Assembly: GCA_963757395.1 (NCBI GenBank)
Contig: CAVWRK010000013.1
Span: 561,286-625,285, forward strand
Length of the DNA: 64,000 nucleotides
Reading direction: 5' to 3'
Origin: DATAOG01 sp963757395
Lineage (GTDB): Bacteria; Pseudomonadota; Alphaproteobacteria; Geminicoccales; Geminicoccaceae
The notes beneath the pieces were generated by a model that saw only the letters and a list, made by a program, of their open reading frames with translations, ran no database searches and was not told where the DNA came from. The stretch's first letter is position 1; each line of letters begins with the position of its first letter. Made by a program: the position numbers and the translations under genes. Shown in pieces: positions 46,320 through 55,594 of this stretch.

Positions 46320-47106
46320 CCTCGGCGACATAGGCGAGGGTCGCCCGGCGCTCGTCGGCGCGGACCGCATCCAGGTCGATCACCTGCGCGGTCGGCTGCA
46401 GGGCGAGCTTCGCCGAGCCGTTGCCGGCGTCGGCCTCCGGCGCAGCAGCGGCCTCGGTAGCCAGCTCAGAGGTCGCTTCGGGCGCAGCCGGCTGTTCCGG
46501 CTGCCCCGCCTGGTCGGTCGCGGCGTCGGGGGCGGCAGCCGCCTCGACGTCAGCCGCCTCACCATCAGGGTGGGCTCGATGATCCTCGGCCGCCTCGACC
46601 TTGGTCGGGGCCGACCGGCCCAACCGCTTCTTCTGCGGGTCCGGCATGTCATCGTCCTGTGCGGTGGCGCTGGCAGCGAGCGCCGCCAGCTGCCGCGGCG
46701 TGTTGCGAAAGCGGGAGAGATCGAAGTGGGCCGCCATGCGCACGGCCTGCTCGACACGGTCGGCCAGGCCGAGGTCCACCGCCTCCTCGGCGGAGAGCCA
46801 GGTCTCGGCCGCCATCAGCGCCGCGATCTCCTCGTCGCCGGCGCCCGACTTGTCGCGGTACGCGGCCACCATCGCGGCGGCCATCTTGTCGAGAGCGTCG
46901 GCCGCGGCGCGCATGTCGGCGGCCATGTCCGCGACCAGCCCCGAGGGGTCGTGCAGCACGAGCATGGCGTTGTCGGGCATGACGACCTCGTCGCCCGCCA
47001 TCGCGATCATGCTCGCGATCGAGGCGGCGATGCCGTCGATCCAGATCGTGACCCTGGCCTGGTGGCGCTTGAGCGCATTGTAGATGGCGATGCCGTCGAA
47101 CAAGCT
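46320..47106 (-). pseudogene. Phage head-maturation ClpP-type protease, N-terminally deleted and fused to portal
   Basis: S14-family prohead protease. The catalytic Ser is in IDGIAASIASMIAMAGDEV and the His in NAMLVLHDPSGLV, and the AEEAVDLGLADRVEQAVRM segment and a C-terminal acidic/Ala-rich scaffold-like tail are present. The first ~60 residues of the family are missing. The reading begins at SLFDGIAIYNALKRH, directly after the portal sequence ADHAREER in one frame, so a deletion has joined two genes. The frame runs on to 45508 but is antisense over the tail-tip fragment after about 46.3 kb. Confidence 0.65.
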
Positions 47107-48400
47107 CCTCTCCTCGCGGGCATGGTCGGCGACGATCCGGCGATCGACCTCCTCGGCGTCGTAGCCCTCGCTCTCGATCACGTCGGAGCGTGATTTGAGA
47201 CCCGCCTCGATCACCTCGATCCCGGCCTCGCGGTCCTTGAGCGGGTCGACCCAGTCCCACTTCGGCGGAATCCACTTGACCGCGATGTACCGGGCCGGCT
47301 CGGAGGCGAAGCCCGGCAGGTTCAGCGCGCCCGCGAGCACCGCATCCCGGAGCCAGCGCTGCCAGACCTGCCGGCACAGCTGGAACACCAAGGTGCCGTG
47401 CTGGAGCTGCTCGATGCGCCGCCGGAACTCCAGCTTGCCCTCGCGCAGGCTGGAGTAGTTCGCCTGCCGGAGGTCGCCGGTGACGTTGGTGTAGGGCACG
47501 CCCATGGTGGAGCAGCAGGCCAAGAACGTCCGGTACTGGAAGGCCTCGTAGCTACCGCCGACGTCGGCGGGGTCGGAGAACTTGATGCCCTCGCTCGGCA
47601 GCAGCAGCTGCATAGTCCCGGGCTGCAGGCCAATCAGGGCAGCCCCGTCCTGATCCTTCTGGGCATTGTCTTCGCCCATGACATCGTCGGGCCCCGAGCG
47701 GGTGACGAAACCCGCGAACATGGCTGCGACCTTCTTCCGGTCGAGTTCGGCATCGTCGTACTTGTCCAAGAGCCAGAGCCGGACCATTGCGGGCGCCACC
47801 CACGGCACACCCCGGATCTGCCCCTCGGTGGCCGGGTGGAACACGTGCAGCACTTGCTCGGCCGGCACCCGGACCGTCTCACCCACACCACGCTGGCGGA
47901 CATCGCCCGGGTGGGTGCGGTGGAAGCGGTAGGCGACCCGGCGCCCGATCCGGTCGAGCTCGATACCGAAAATGCAGGGTCTCGCACTTCGCGAGGTGCA
48001 GGTGCTCGGAGGAGAGCATCTGCAGCTGTAGGGGCACTGAGAGCCCATCCTCCGGACGGCGGGCGCGGAACCGGAAGAAGCATTCGCCGGCCTCGAACAT
48101 GGCGCGGGCGGCCATGGTCTGGAGGCCATAGAAGTCGGTCAGGCCATCGGCGTCGGCCTCGTCGGTCCAGGCGAGCCAGAGGCGCTGGATCTGGTCATTG
48201 AGCGCGCCGTCCTCGACCAGCGAGGAGGGCTTGATCCTGCAGCCGACCGCATGGGCGGCGAAGCTGGCGGCCGCGTTCGAGGCGTAGGGGTTGGTGCGCA
48301 CCAGCTGGCGGGCGCAGGCCCGCTGCAGCTCGCCGCCCTGGAGCATCAGGCTGTTGATGCTCTCGCCGCCAACCCGCCAGGCGACCAGACGGCGCTGCAT
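47107..48400 (-). pseudogene. Phage portal protein (lambda type), frameshifted and C-terminally fused
   Basis: N terminus from 48400: ACARQLVRTNPYASNAAASF, then LQMLSSEHLHLAK. It shifts frame at TTTT (about 47970) into GIELDRIGRRVAYRFHRTHP, VPAEQVLHVFHPATEGQIRG, PYTNVTGDLRQANYSSLREG and KWIPPKWDWVDPLKD. These are the hallmarks of lambda gpB-family portals, which form the capsid vertex for DNA entry. The last natural stretch (EVDRRIVADHAREER) runs straight into protease sequence. One extra T explains the shift; the gene is a prophage relic. Confidence 0.7.
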
Positions 48401-48419
48401 CTGGGCACCGTCGAACCCT

Positions 48420-48533
48420 GTGCTCAGGGCGAGCTATGCCCGTCGCCAGGAGCCGTGCCGCTCCGGCGAGGTCTTTGTCGTCCAGGGCGAGCCGAAGCGC
48501 CGCGATCCCGACCGGCTGGTGTGGACGCTGTAG
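48420..48533 (+). pseudogene. Phage head-tail joining protein C-terminal fragment, copy 1
   Basis: Plus-strand frame ending GEVFVVQGEPKRRDPDRLVW-TL and TAG. The same ending occurs at about 52.07-52.14 kb with roughly four of five bases shared. It resembles the C terminus of siphophage head-tail joining/adaptor proteins. It lies between the portal N terminus (other strand) and the sugar ABC operon. Confidence 0.45.
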
Positions 48534-48873
48534 ACATGGTTGGCCTGCGTTCAAGCCGGCGCGCGACGGTTCGCACCCGATTCTTGCGGGTTTTTCATGA
48601 ACTGGTTCGGAGCGGTTCCGACACCCGAGTCGTTCGCCTCCACCGTTCCTTCCCGTCGCGGGTCTGAGCACGCGAGGAAGCCGCCGACGCACATAGCCCT
48701 GCTTCATCACCTCTTCGCAAACTTCATCCGGGATGCAGCCGAAAACGATCGCGCCGCGAAGGAGCATCGAACCCAGTTGGCCACAGCAGCAACCACGACC
48801 TCGAAGGGCCGTCGAGCGAGCGGAGAGGGGCACGAGCCCCTCTCCGCGTAACGGTCGTGCCGGTATCGCCAGC
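48534..48873. other. Gap between phage fragment and sugar ABC operon
   Basis: About 340 bases with no gene I can support. It contains a weak plus-strand hairpin followed by T5 (48575-48595: ACCCG-ATTCTTG-CGGGT) and the strong hairpin listed separately at 48820-48847. Confidence 0.5.
48820..48847 (-). terminator. Strong hairpin downstream of the sugar-binding protein gene
   Basis: Perfect 12-base-pair stem GCGGAGAGGGGC / GCCCCTCTCCGC with a four-base loop, 27 bases after the binding-protein stop. No T-run follows on the minus strand, so it may terminate weakly or protect the mRNA 3' end. Confidence 0.55.
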
Positions 48874-49788
48874 CTAGAGGTAGTCTTTGGCGTTCTGCTT
48901 GTCGACCACCACGGCACCGGTATCGACCACGGGCGGCAAAGTCTCGCCTTTGATCAACTTGAGCAGGGATTCGATGCCGATTGCCCCCATGTCATAGGGA
49001 CGCTGCGCCACCGAGATCGCCATGTCGCCGTTGAGGATCGCCTGAGCAGCCTCCGGGTTGCCATCGAAACCGACGACCATGACCTGATCGAGCACCTTGG
49101 CGCTCTTCAGCGCCTGGATGGCACCCATGGCCATATTGTCGTTCGAGGCGAACAAGGCTTTCAGATTCGGATGGGCCGTGATGATGTTCTCGGTGACCGC
49201 CTGTCCCTTGGCGATGTCCCATTCTGCCGTCTGCTCGGCCACGATGTTCATGCCGCACGCCTCGAGCGTGTCGTGGCTGCCCTTGGCGCGCGCCTGGCCG
49301 TTGACGATGGCCATCACGCCCTGCAGGATGGCGACGTCGCTGCCCTTCTCGATGTGGTCGCAGATGTACTGGCCACCGAGCGCTGCCGCGGGCTCGTTGT
49401 CGGTGCCGACATAGGTGATGCCGGGCACGCCGCCGGGCCGGTCGATGTAGACCACTTTCACGCCCTGATCGAGCGCCTTCTGGATGGTGGGGTTGAGGGC
49501 CGCCGGATCGGCCGGAGCGAGCGCCAGCCCGGTGATGCCCTTGGTCAGCTGGTCCTCGACCAGCGCGATCTGGCCGGCGATGTCGGATTCGCCACCGGCC
49601 GCGCCGAGCGCAGTCACGTCGACGCCCAGTTCCTTGCCCTTGTCGAGAGCGCCCTTCTCGACCAGCGCCCAGAACTGGTTCGCCGAGGGCAGGTTACCCA
49701 TGATCACGGCAAATTTCTCTGCCGCGGAGGCATGGGCGTGCGCTGCCAGAAGCAGGCCGGACGCGAGCAGCAACGGCTTGAGTTTCAT
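48874..49788 (-). CDS. Ribose/sugar-type ABC transporter periplasmic binding protein
   Basis: 304-aa periplasmic protein with a signal peptide (LLLASGLLLAAHAHASA) and a LacI/RbsB-type fold: KFAVIMGNLPSANQFWALVEK, PADPAALNPTIQKAL, VYIDRPGG, VGTDNEPAAALGGQYI and VVGFDGNPEAAQAIL. An AGGAGG ribosome site sits six bases before the ATG. It is the third gene of a CUT2-type operon (ATPase, permease, binding protein). The sugar or polyol is not determinable from sequence. Confidence 0.92.
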   Translation of the reverse strand: MKLKPLLLASGLLLAAHAHASAAEKFAVIMGNLPSANQFWALVEKGALDKGKELGVDVTALGAAGGESDIAGQIALVEDQLTKGITGLALAPADPAALNPTIQKALDQGVKVVYIDRPGGVPGITYVGTDNEPAAALGGQYICDHIEKGSDVAILQGVMAIVNGQARAKGSHDTLEACGMNIVAEQTAEWDIAKGQAVTENIITAHPNLKALFASNDNMAMGAIQALKSAKVLDQVMVVGFDGNPEAAQAILNGDMAISVAQRPYDMGAIGIESLLKLIKGETLPPVVDTGAVVVDKQNAKDYL

Positions 49789-49860
49789 CGTGTGCCTCCT
49801 GATGTCTGCCCCGTTTGCTTCCGTGACCGATCCCGTGCCGGAGCATGCACGCGGGACCGG

Positions 49861-50904
49861 TCATCCCTTGTTGCCGGTTCGACGACGCAGGACGTCGATC
49901 CAGACCGCCAAGATGATGATCACGCCGATCAGCGTCTGCTGCCAGAACGCGCTGATGTCCATGAGGTTCAGGCCGTTGCGCAGCAGACCCATGACCAGCA
50001 CGCCGGCGAAGACGCCGAGCACCGAGCCGCGCCCGCCGAAGAAGCTCGCGCCCCCGATGATGACGGCCGCGATCGCGTCGAGCTCGGCGCCGATGCCGAG
50101 ATTGGGATAGCCAGCACCGGTGCGCCCGGCCATCAGCAGGGCGGCCAGGCCCGCAAAGAACCCCGACGCGGCGTAGACGAAGACCAGCACGCCGTCGACG
50201 TTGATGCCGCTGACGCGGGCCGCCTGCGGATTGCCGCCGACGGCAAAGATGTGCCGGCCCAGCGACACCTTCTTCAGGAACAGGCCGACCCCGGCATAGC
50301 AGACCAACAGCACGACGGCGCTGACCGGGATGACGGCGAACTTGCCGCCGAACGGCAGCGGAATGTCGGCGATGCCGAGAAACCGCACCTGGTCCGACAC
50401 GCCCGAGACCGGCCGCCCTTCGGTGACGAGATTGCACAAGCCCCGCACCGCGTTGAGCGTCCCGAGCGTCATGATGAAGGGGTGCGGCAGGCGCAGCAGC
50501 GTCAGGCCGAAGCCGTTGATGATGCCGAAAAAGGTCCCGACCGCCGGACCGATCAGCAGGACCAGCGGCCAAGGCACGCCCGACACGTCTGCCAGCGCCA
50601 GCAGCATGATCGACAATGCCATCACCGAGCCGACCGACAGGTCGATGCCGGCGGTCAGGATCACGAGATAGAGCCCGAGCGCCAGCAGGGCGTTCATGCC
50701 GATCTGCCGGATGATGTTGGTCAGATTCTGGGCCGACAGGAAATACTCGGGCTGCAGGATGGTCAGGACGACGCCCATCGCAACGACGACGATCATGATC
50801 CCGTAGTCGCCGAGCAGGCGGGAGCGCCAGCCGTAGCCTCGTTCCTGAGGCACGGCGACGTCCGGGTGTTCGGCCGTATCCGCCACGTCAGCTGACCTTG
50901 TCAT
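49861..50904 (-). CDS. CUT2-family sugar ABC transporter permease
   Basis: 347-aa RbsC-like permease with about nine to ten membrane helices. It has the family signature LVILTAGIDLSVGSVMALS near residue 85, GINVDGVLVFVYAASGFFAG near 210, and AIAAVIIGGASFFGGRGSVLG near 260. It overlaps the ATPase gene by 17 bases upstream and is followed by the binding protein 72 bases downstream. Confidence 0.93.
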   Translation of the reverse strand: MTRSADVADTAEHPDVAVPQERGYGWRSRLLGDYGIMIVVVAMGVVLTILQPEYFLSAQNLTNIIRQIGMNALLALGLYLVILTAGIDLSVGSVMALSIMLLALADVSGVPWPLVLLIGPAVGTFFGIINGFGLTLLRLPHPFIMTLGTLNAVRGLCNLVTEGRPVSGVSDQVRFLGIADIPLPFGGKFAVIPVSAVVLLVCYAGVGLFLKKVSLGRHIFAVGGNPQAARVSGINVDGVLVFVYAASGFFAGLAALLMAGRTGAGYPNLGIGAELDAIAAVIIGGASFFGGRGSVLGVFAGVLVMGLLRNGLNLMDISAFWQQTLIGVIIILAVWIDVLRRRTGNKG

Positions 50905-51688
50905 GTTGCAGAGCTTCGCTGTGGCCCATGGTGCCCATGATCCAGCCGATCACCTCGTTGCGGTGGGTCTCGTTCAGCTGAGCTTCGGCGAAGTTGCGCC
51001 CGTGAAACAGCGCCATCACCCGGTCGCAGACGTAGAAGATGTCGTCCATGCGGTGGCTGATCAGGATGACGCCGACGCCATGGTCCTTCAGGCGCCGGAT
51101 CAGGTCGAGCACCTTGCCGACCTCCCTGATGGCGAGCGCGGCCGTCGGCTCGTCCATGATCACCACTTTGGCATCGAATGCGGTGGCTCTCGCGATCGCC
51201 ACCGCCTGGCGCTGGCCACCCGACAGGTCCTCGACGTTCTGGTCGACCGATTTGACCTGGATCTGCAGCCGCTCCAGGTGCTCCGCGGCGAGCCTGCGGG
51301 AACGGGCATGATCGACGATAGTCAGTCCGCCGAAGGTTCTGCCCGGTTCGCGGCCGAGGTAGATGTTCTCGAAGATCGGCATATTGCCGGCCAGCGCCAG
51401 GTCCTGATAGACCATTTCGATGCCGGCCCGGTGGGAATCCCGTGGCGAATGGAACTGCACCGGGCGGCCTTCCACCAGAATCTCCCCTTCGGAAGGACGG
51501 AACAGGCCCGAGAGGACCTTCATCAACGTCGACTTGCCGGCGCCGTTGTCGCCGACCACGCCCAGGACCTCGCCCGCTTCCAGCCTGAGATTGACGCGGT
51601 CGAGCGCCGTCACCGCGCCGAAACGTTTCGAGATGCCGCGCGCCTCGAGCGACGGCGCGTGCCTCGACGTTTCCCCCGGCGCCTGCAC
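50888..51688 (-). CDS. CUT2-family sugar ABC transporter ATPase
   Basis: 266-aa single-domain ATPase, like FrcA rather than the double-domain RbsA. Walker A is GDNGAGKST, Q loop EMVYQDLALAGN, signature DLSGGQRQAVAIARA, Walker B VVIMDEPTAAL and switch His in LISHRM. It is the first gene of the transporter operon and overlaps the permease start. The start at 51688 (MQAPGETSRHAP) is plausible; the first conserved residue is about 13. Confidence 0.92.
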   Translation of the reverse strand: MQAPGETSRHAPSLEARGISKRFGAVTALDRVNLRLEAGEVLGVVGDNGAGKSTLMKVLSGLFRPSEGEILVEGRPVQFHSPRDSHRAGIEMVYQDLALAGNMPIFENIYLGREPGRTFGGLTIVDHARSRRLAAEHLERLQIQVKSVDQNVEDLSGGQRQAVAIARATAFDAKVVIMDEPTAALAIREVGKVLDLIRRLKDHGVGVILISHRMDDIFYVCDRVMALFHGRNFAEAQLNETHRNEVIGWIMGTMGHSEALQHDKVS

Positions 51689-51867
51689 TGGCGGCTCCTC
51701 CCTCTCGCCACGGGTCTGCCCGTGTGCCTAGCGCAGCCATAGTCAGCATTTTGTCTGGTTCGGGCAAGAGGACCGTCGTGGAGGAAATTCAAACGGCACA
51801 CCTGGGGAAGAGCGCTCCGGTATCAATAATCTACGCCGCCCGCAAGCACCACTGCCGACAGGATGCA

Positions 51868-52141
51868 TCCGTGGCTGAGCTTAGCGAAGGCCGGTTCGCG
51901 GATCGACGCGGTTCACACGCCGGCAGGCGGCGAGCCGGCGCCGGTGCGGCCGATCGCCCGGCGCCCGGACACCATCGTCGACCCACATTCACGCCGAGAC
52001 CGCCACGTTCGAGCTGCAGGCGAGCGAGGTGGCGGGCCCACGCCCCAGCGCTTCGCTCACGGGCGGCGAGCCTTCGTCGTTCAGGGCGAACCGGAGCGGC
52101 ACGATCCAGACCGGCTGGCGTGAACGCTGGATGCCCGGTTG
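51868..52141 (+). pseudogene. Phage head-tail joining protein remnant, copy 2
   Basis: Two plus-strand frames together give DAVHTPAGGEPAPVRPIARR, PDTIVD, then IHAETATFELQASEVAGPRP, and finally GRRAFVVQGEPERHDPDRLA with a TGA where TGG (Trp) would be expected, followed by TLDAR. This matches a small siphophage head-tail joining protein with two frameshifts and a nonsense change. The final 60 bases repeat those of the fragment at 48420-48533 in the same orientation. Confidence 0.5.
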
Positions 52142-52168
52142 ATCTACCGGGTAATTCGTTCGGTCGTA

Positions 52169-53287
52169 TCAGTGAAGCTCGTACAGTTCATAAGGATTAT
52201 CGCCGGGATTGCCTCTCGATATGTGCATGCGCCCTGCATCGGGCTCCACAATCATCGAGATGACCGATCGCTGCCAGCCGGTCGAAGGATCATCGCTAGG
52301 ATAGCGGTTGATCGAAGTCGGATAGTCCTGGCGGTCTGAAAGAATCGCCATGACGTCCTCGACAGAGATCTTTCCCGGAATGGCAGATGTTGTGGCGGCC
52401 TTTGCCAACAACGCCTCGGCCCGCGCCTTACGATCGAACGACTGTCCGTAGATCGCATCTGCAAAGCGCTCGTTGTATCCGACGAGCCTTTCGTGGACGC
52501 AGTGGTTGGTATGGGCCATCGATCCGTCCGGGCCGGACTTCAACACCTCGACGGTATCAAGCGTGATCTCGAGGTCCGCCGGCCCGTCCGGTGCGATCAA
52601 AGCCGCGTTGCCGGTCATCGCGCGTCGAGCCGATCCTATCCTCTCGACCACGTCGTCGAGACGGGTCTGCTCATAGATGGAGCGAACGAGGAAGTACCAG
52701 CCCACGCCGTCACGCCGGGACGGGCCGTTGAGGGCGTTCATGCAGACGCCGAAACCGGCGTTCGACATGCCCATGTAGGCGATGATGCCGGGCTGGCACC
52801 AGCTGATGAAGGCAGGCTTGCCGGTCGGACGGCGGACGATGACCGCAGAGAATGGATCCATCGCCGGATCGTTGTCCCAGTTCTGCCCGGCGAACCCGAT
52901 GCCGCTCGCAGATGCCCCGGAGCCGACCATGACCGCCGTGCAGCCCTCGGCGGCTGGCGTTGCAGGGGCGGAGAGCATGCTGCGGACGTTGATGAGCATC
53001 AGATGCTCGAACGGCAGGCCTGCGGCGCGGGACGTGGCCCGTAACTCTTCTACGGCATCCGGGAGATACGCTTCGGCATAGGGAACGGCTGCGGCAGCGA
53101 CGGCATGGGCTTCGTCCAGGGTGACGGGCCTCGCGGCGCTGCGGTTGAAGCGCTCCAAGGCCACCTCGCTCAGGCCGCGGATCGTGTCCCGAAAATGCTC
53201 ACCAATCGCGTGGCCGATCGCTTTCCCACTGCCCGCTGCAGCAAACTCCGGAAAGCGTTTCTGTCTGCGTTGTTGGGTCGAGGCCAT
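52169..53287 (-). CDS. C45-family (acyl-CoA:6-APA acyltransferase-like) N-terminal-nucleophile hydrolase
   Basis: 372-aa protein of the AAT/C45 peptidase group, which self-cleaves before a Cys and then hydrolyses or transfers amide-linked acyl groups. The putative processing site and nucleophile is EGC-TAVMVGSGASASG near residue 115, followed by GIGFAGQNWDNDPAM (conserved Trp-Asp), PGIIAYMGMSNAGFGVCMNA and AHTNHCVHERL. No signal peptide. It is the last gene after a CUT2 transporter and an amidase, pointing to catabolism of an amide-bonded solute. The substrate is unknown. Confidence 0.85.
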   Translation of the reverse strand: MASTQQRRQKRFPEFAAAGSGKAIGHAIGEHFRDTIRGLSEVALERFNRSAARPVTLDEAHAVAAAAVPYAEAYLPDAVEELRATSRAAGLPFEHLMLINVRSMLSAPATPAAEGCTAVMVGSGASASGIGFAGQNWDNDPAMDPFSAVIVRRPTGKPAFISWCQPGIIAYMGMSNAGFGVCMNALNGPSRRDGVGWYFLVRSIYEQTRLDDVVERIGSARRAMTGNAALIAPDGPADLEITLDTVEVLKSGPDGSMAHTNHCVHERLVGYNERFADAIYGQSFDRKARAEALLAKAATTSAIPGKISVEDVMAILSDRQDYPTSINRYPSDDPSTGWQRSVISMIVEPDAGRMHISRGNPGDNPYELYELH

Positions 53288-53302
53288 CGTGTTCAGTTCT
53301 TC

Positions 53303-54760
53303 TCAGGTGGCAGCGACGTTGCTGGCGGCCGCCACCGTCGGCCTGTCCGGACCGCGCGCGGCGGCGGGGTATCTGGACTGCCAGGGCGCGGCGCGCTCGA
53401 GCTGCGCGGCGAGCGCGATGATCAAGGCTTCGTCGTAGGGACGGCCGACCAGCTGGACGCCGATCGGCAGACCGTCGTCGGTCCAGCCGAGCGGTAGCGA
53501 GATCGCCGGCTGCCCGGAAATGTTGAAGGGATAGGTGAACGGAATGTAGGCGAGATCGTCCGCCGCGACCCGCTCGGTATCCGCCAGGAAGGTGTCGAGC
53601 GGTTGCGGCGTCAGTGTCACGGTCGGCGTGAGCAGGCAGTCCCATGCCATCGATTCGGAAATGATCTCCCGGCTGCGGCGGAACATTTCCTCGGTCGCCC
53701 GGATGTAGTCGACGGCCGTCAGCCTGGCCCCGCGTTCGTAGCACCACCTCGAATAGGGATCGCTGAACAGCGCCGGATCCTCGACCTCGTTGGCAGCACT
53801 CTCGGCCTCGACCATCACGCGAAAGACGCTGCCCAGTCCGGTCAGGTCGACCGCGGCCGGTTGCACGTTGTGGCCAAGGGAGGCGAGGAGACCGGCCGTC
53901 CGCTCGACCGCTGCGATGACCGCCGGATCGATCCACTGGTCGCTGGTGACGAGCATGCCGATCCGAAGCCCTTGCGGTTCACGCCCGGCCGCTTCGAGAA
54001 ACGAGGGCGACTGGGGCGGTGCCGTGAACGGGTCGCCGGGCTCCGTGCCCGCGATGACGTCGAGCATGAGGGCGGCATCGCGCACTGTTCGTGTGATCGG
54101 GCCATGGGTGATGAGCCCGCCGCGCGGGTTCGAGTTGGGCGCGTTCGACACGCGGCCGCGCGACGGTTTGATGCCGACGACACCGCAGCAGCTCGAGGGG
54201 ATCCTGATCGAGCCGCCGCCGTCCGAGCCTTCGGCGATCGGACAGAGCGCGGCCGCGACCGCGGCGGCCGATCCGCCGCTCGAGCCACCGGCCGTCCTGC
54301 TGAGGTCCCAGGGGTTGCGGGTCGCCGGGAAGAGGCCGTAGGCGGTGGTCGCGCGGTTGCCGAATTCGGGCGTGTTGGTCTTGCCGAGCAGGACGCCGCC
54401 CGCCTCGCCGAGGCGTCTTGCGACCGCCGCATTGCGGCTCGGCACGTGGTGCTCGCGGAGCCTCGAGCCGTAGGTCGTGCGCAGGTTCTCCGTGTCAGTC
54501 AGATCCTTGAGCGCGAACGGGATGCCCGCGAGCGGCATGATCTCGCCCGCCTTCAGGCGCGCTTCGACACGCTCGGCCGCCGCCGTCACCGCTGCCTCGT
54601 CGATGGTGACGAAAGCGCGGATACGACCATCGAGGGCCTGGATCCGCGCCAGGCATGCGGCGGCCGCCTCGCGCGGCGAAACCTGGCGCGCAAGGATCAG
54701 TCGCCGCAGATCGAGCGCCGACATCAGACCGAGTTCAGTAGTCTCGACACCCGTGGCCAT
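53303..54760 (-). CDS. Amidase signature family amidohydrolase
   Basis: 485 aa from ATG 54760; a GTG at 54799 would add 13 residues. The Ser-cisSer-Lys triad is complete: Lys in IPFALKDLTDTENLRTTYGS, cis-Ser in TAGGSSGGSAAAVA and nucleophile Ser in GSDGGGSIRIPSSCCG. Such enzymes release ammonia or amines from amides (including GatA-like, urethane and acylamide hydrolases). There are no gatB/gatC neighbours. It lies 30 bases after the transporter ATPase and 16 before the C45 hydrolase, so these form one operon. Confidence 0.9.
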   Translation of the reverse strand: MATGVETTELGLMSALDLRRLILARQVSPREAAAACLARIQALDGRIRAFVTIDEAAVTAAAERVEARLKAGEIMPLAGIPFALKDLTDTENLRTTYGSRLREHHVPSRNAAVARRLGEAGGVLLGKTNTPEFGNRATTAYGLFPATRNPWDLSRTAGGSSGGSAAAVAAALCPIAEGSDGGGSIRIPSSCCGVVGIKPSRGRVSNAPNSNPRGGLITHGPITRTVRDAALMLDVIAGTEPGDPFTAPPQSPSFLEAAGREPQGLRIGMLVTSDQWIDPAVIAAVERTAGLLASLGHNVQPAAVDLTGLGSVFRVMVEAESAANEVEDPALFSDPYSRWCYERGARLTAVDYIRATEEMFRRSREIISESMAWDCLLTPTVTLTPQPLDTFLADTERVAADDLAYIPFTYPFNISGQPAISLPLGWTDDGLPIGVQLVGRPYDEALIIALAAQLERAAPWQSRYPAAARGPDRPTVAAASNVAAT

Positions 54761-54829
54761 GCTCGTCTCTGCCCCCGCTTCTTTTATCGTCAGCGGCACC
54801 GGGCTGCGTGCGCGGCGGTGATCCGCGAC

Positions 54830-55594
54830 TCAGAGCGCATGTCGGCCCGCGACGAGATCCGCGACGTGCTCGGCCGTCACGTCCTCGCGGCGGACCGAGC
54901 GGATCACCCGTCCGTTCTCCATGATCACGATGCGGTCGCAGATCCGGTGCACGTGGCCGATGTTGTGGTCGATGATGACGACGCCGAGGCCGCTGCTGCG
55001 GGCGATCTGCACCGCTTCAGACACCTTCTCGGTTTCCTTGACCGAGAGCGCCGAGGTCGGCTCGTCGAGCAGCAGCAGGCTGCCGCCGAAGTAGCGCGCG
55101 CGGGCGATGGCGAGCGCCTGCCGCTCGCCGCCCGAGAGGATGTCGACGGGCTCGTCGGGCGACCTGAGCCGGGTCAGTCCCATGCTGCTCAGGTTCGCCA
55201 TCGTGATCTCTCTCATCTTCTTTGCCGCAAGGATCCTGAACGGCGGTCGACCCTGCTTGAGTTCGCGGCCGAGAAAGAAATTGCGCCAGATGCTCAGCGC
55301 CGGGATCAGTGCCAGGTCTTGATAGACCGTCTCGATGCCGACGCTGCGGGCGTGCCTCGGCGAGGTGAACCGGACCGGCTTGCCCTTGAAGCGCATCACG
55401 CCGAGATCGGGCGCATAGAAGCCGTTCATCACCTTCACGAGCGTCGACTTGCCAGCACCATTGTCACCGACGAGACCGACGATCTCGCCGCGCCCGACCT
55501 CGAAGACCACGCCCTCGATCGCGACCACGTTGCCGAAATTCATCGTCACGCCCTGCAGCGCGAACAGCGTGTCGCTCGGTTGGGGCTCGGTCAT
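54830..55594 (-). CDS. CUT2-family ABC transporter ATPase
   Basis: 254-aa single-domain ATPase. Walker A GDNGAGKST near residue 43, Q loop ETVYQDLALIPAL, signature ILSGGERQALAIARA, Walker B LLLLDEPTSAL, switch IIDHNIGHV. The ATG at 55594 overlaps the permease stop by four bases; the long frame upstream is only antisense-style sequence over the permease. Clearly related to but different from the ATPase at 50888-51688. Confidence 0.92.
   Translation of the reverse strand: MTEPQPSDTLFALQGVTMNFGNVVAIEGVVFEVGRGEIVGLVGDNGAGKSTLVKVMNGFYAPDLGVMRFKGKPVRFTSPRHARSVGIETVYQDLALIPALSIWRNFFLGRELKQGRPPFRILAAKKMREITMANLSSMGLTRLRSPDEPVDILSGGERQALAIARARYFGGSLLLLDEPTSALSVKETEKVSEAVQIARSSGLGVVIIDHNIGHVHRICDRIVIMENGRVIRSVRREDVTAEHVADLVAGRHAL

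Noticed and set aside
46330..47193. Continuation of the plus-strand tail-tip frame to 47193
   Set aside because: After about 46.3 kb the plus frame is just the complement of the ClpP-type protease, which shows real catalytic motifs on the minus strand.
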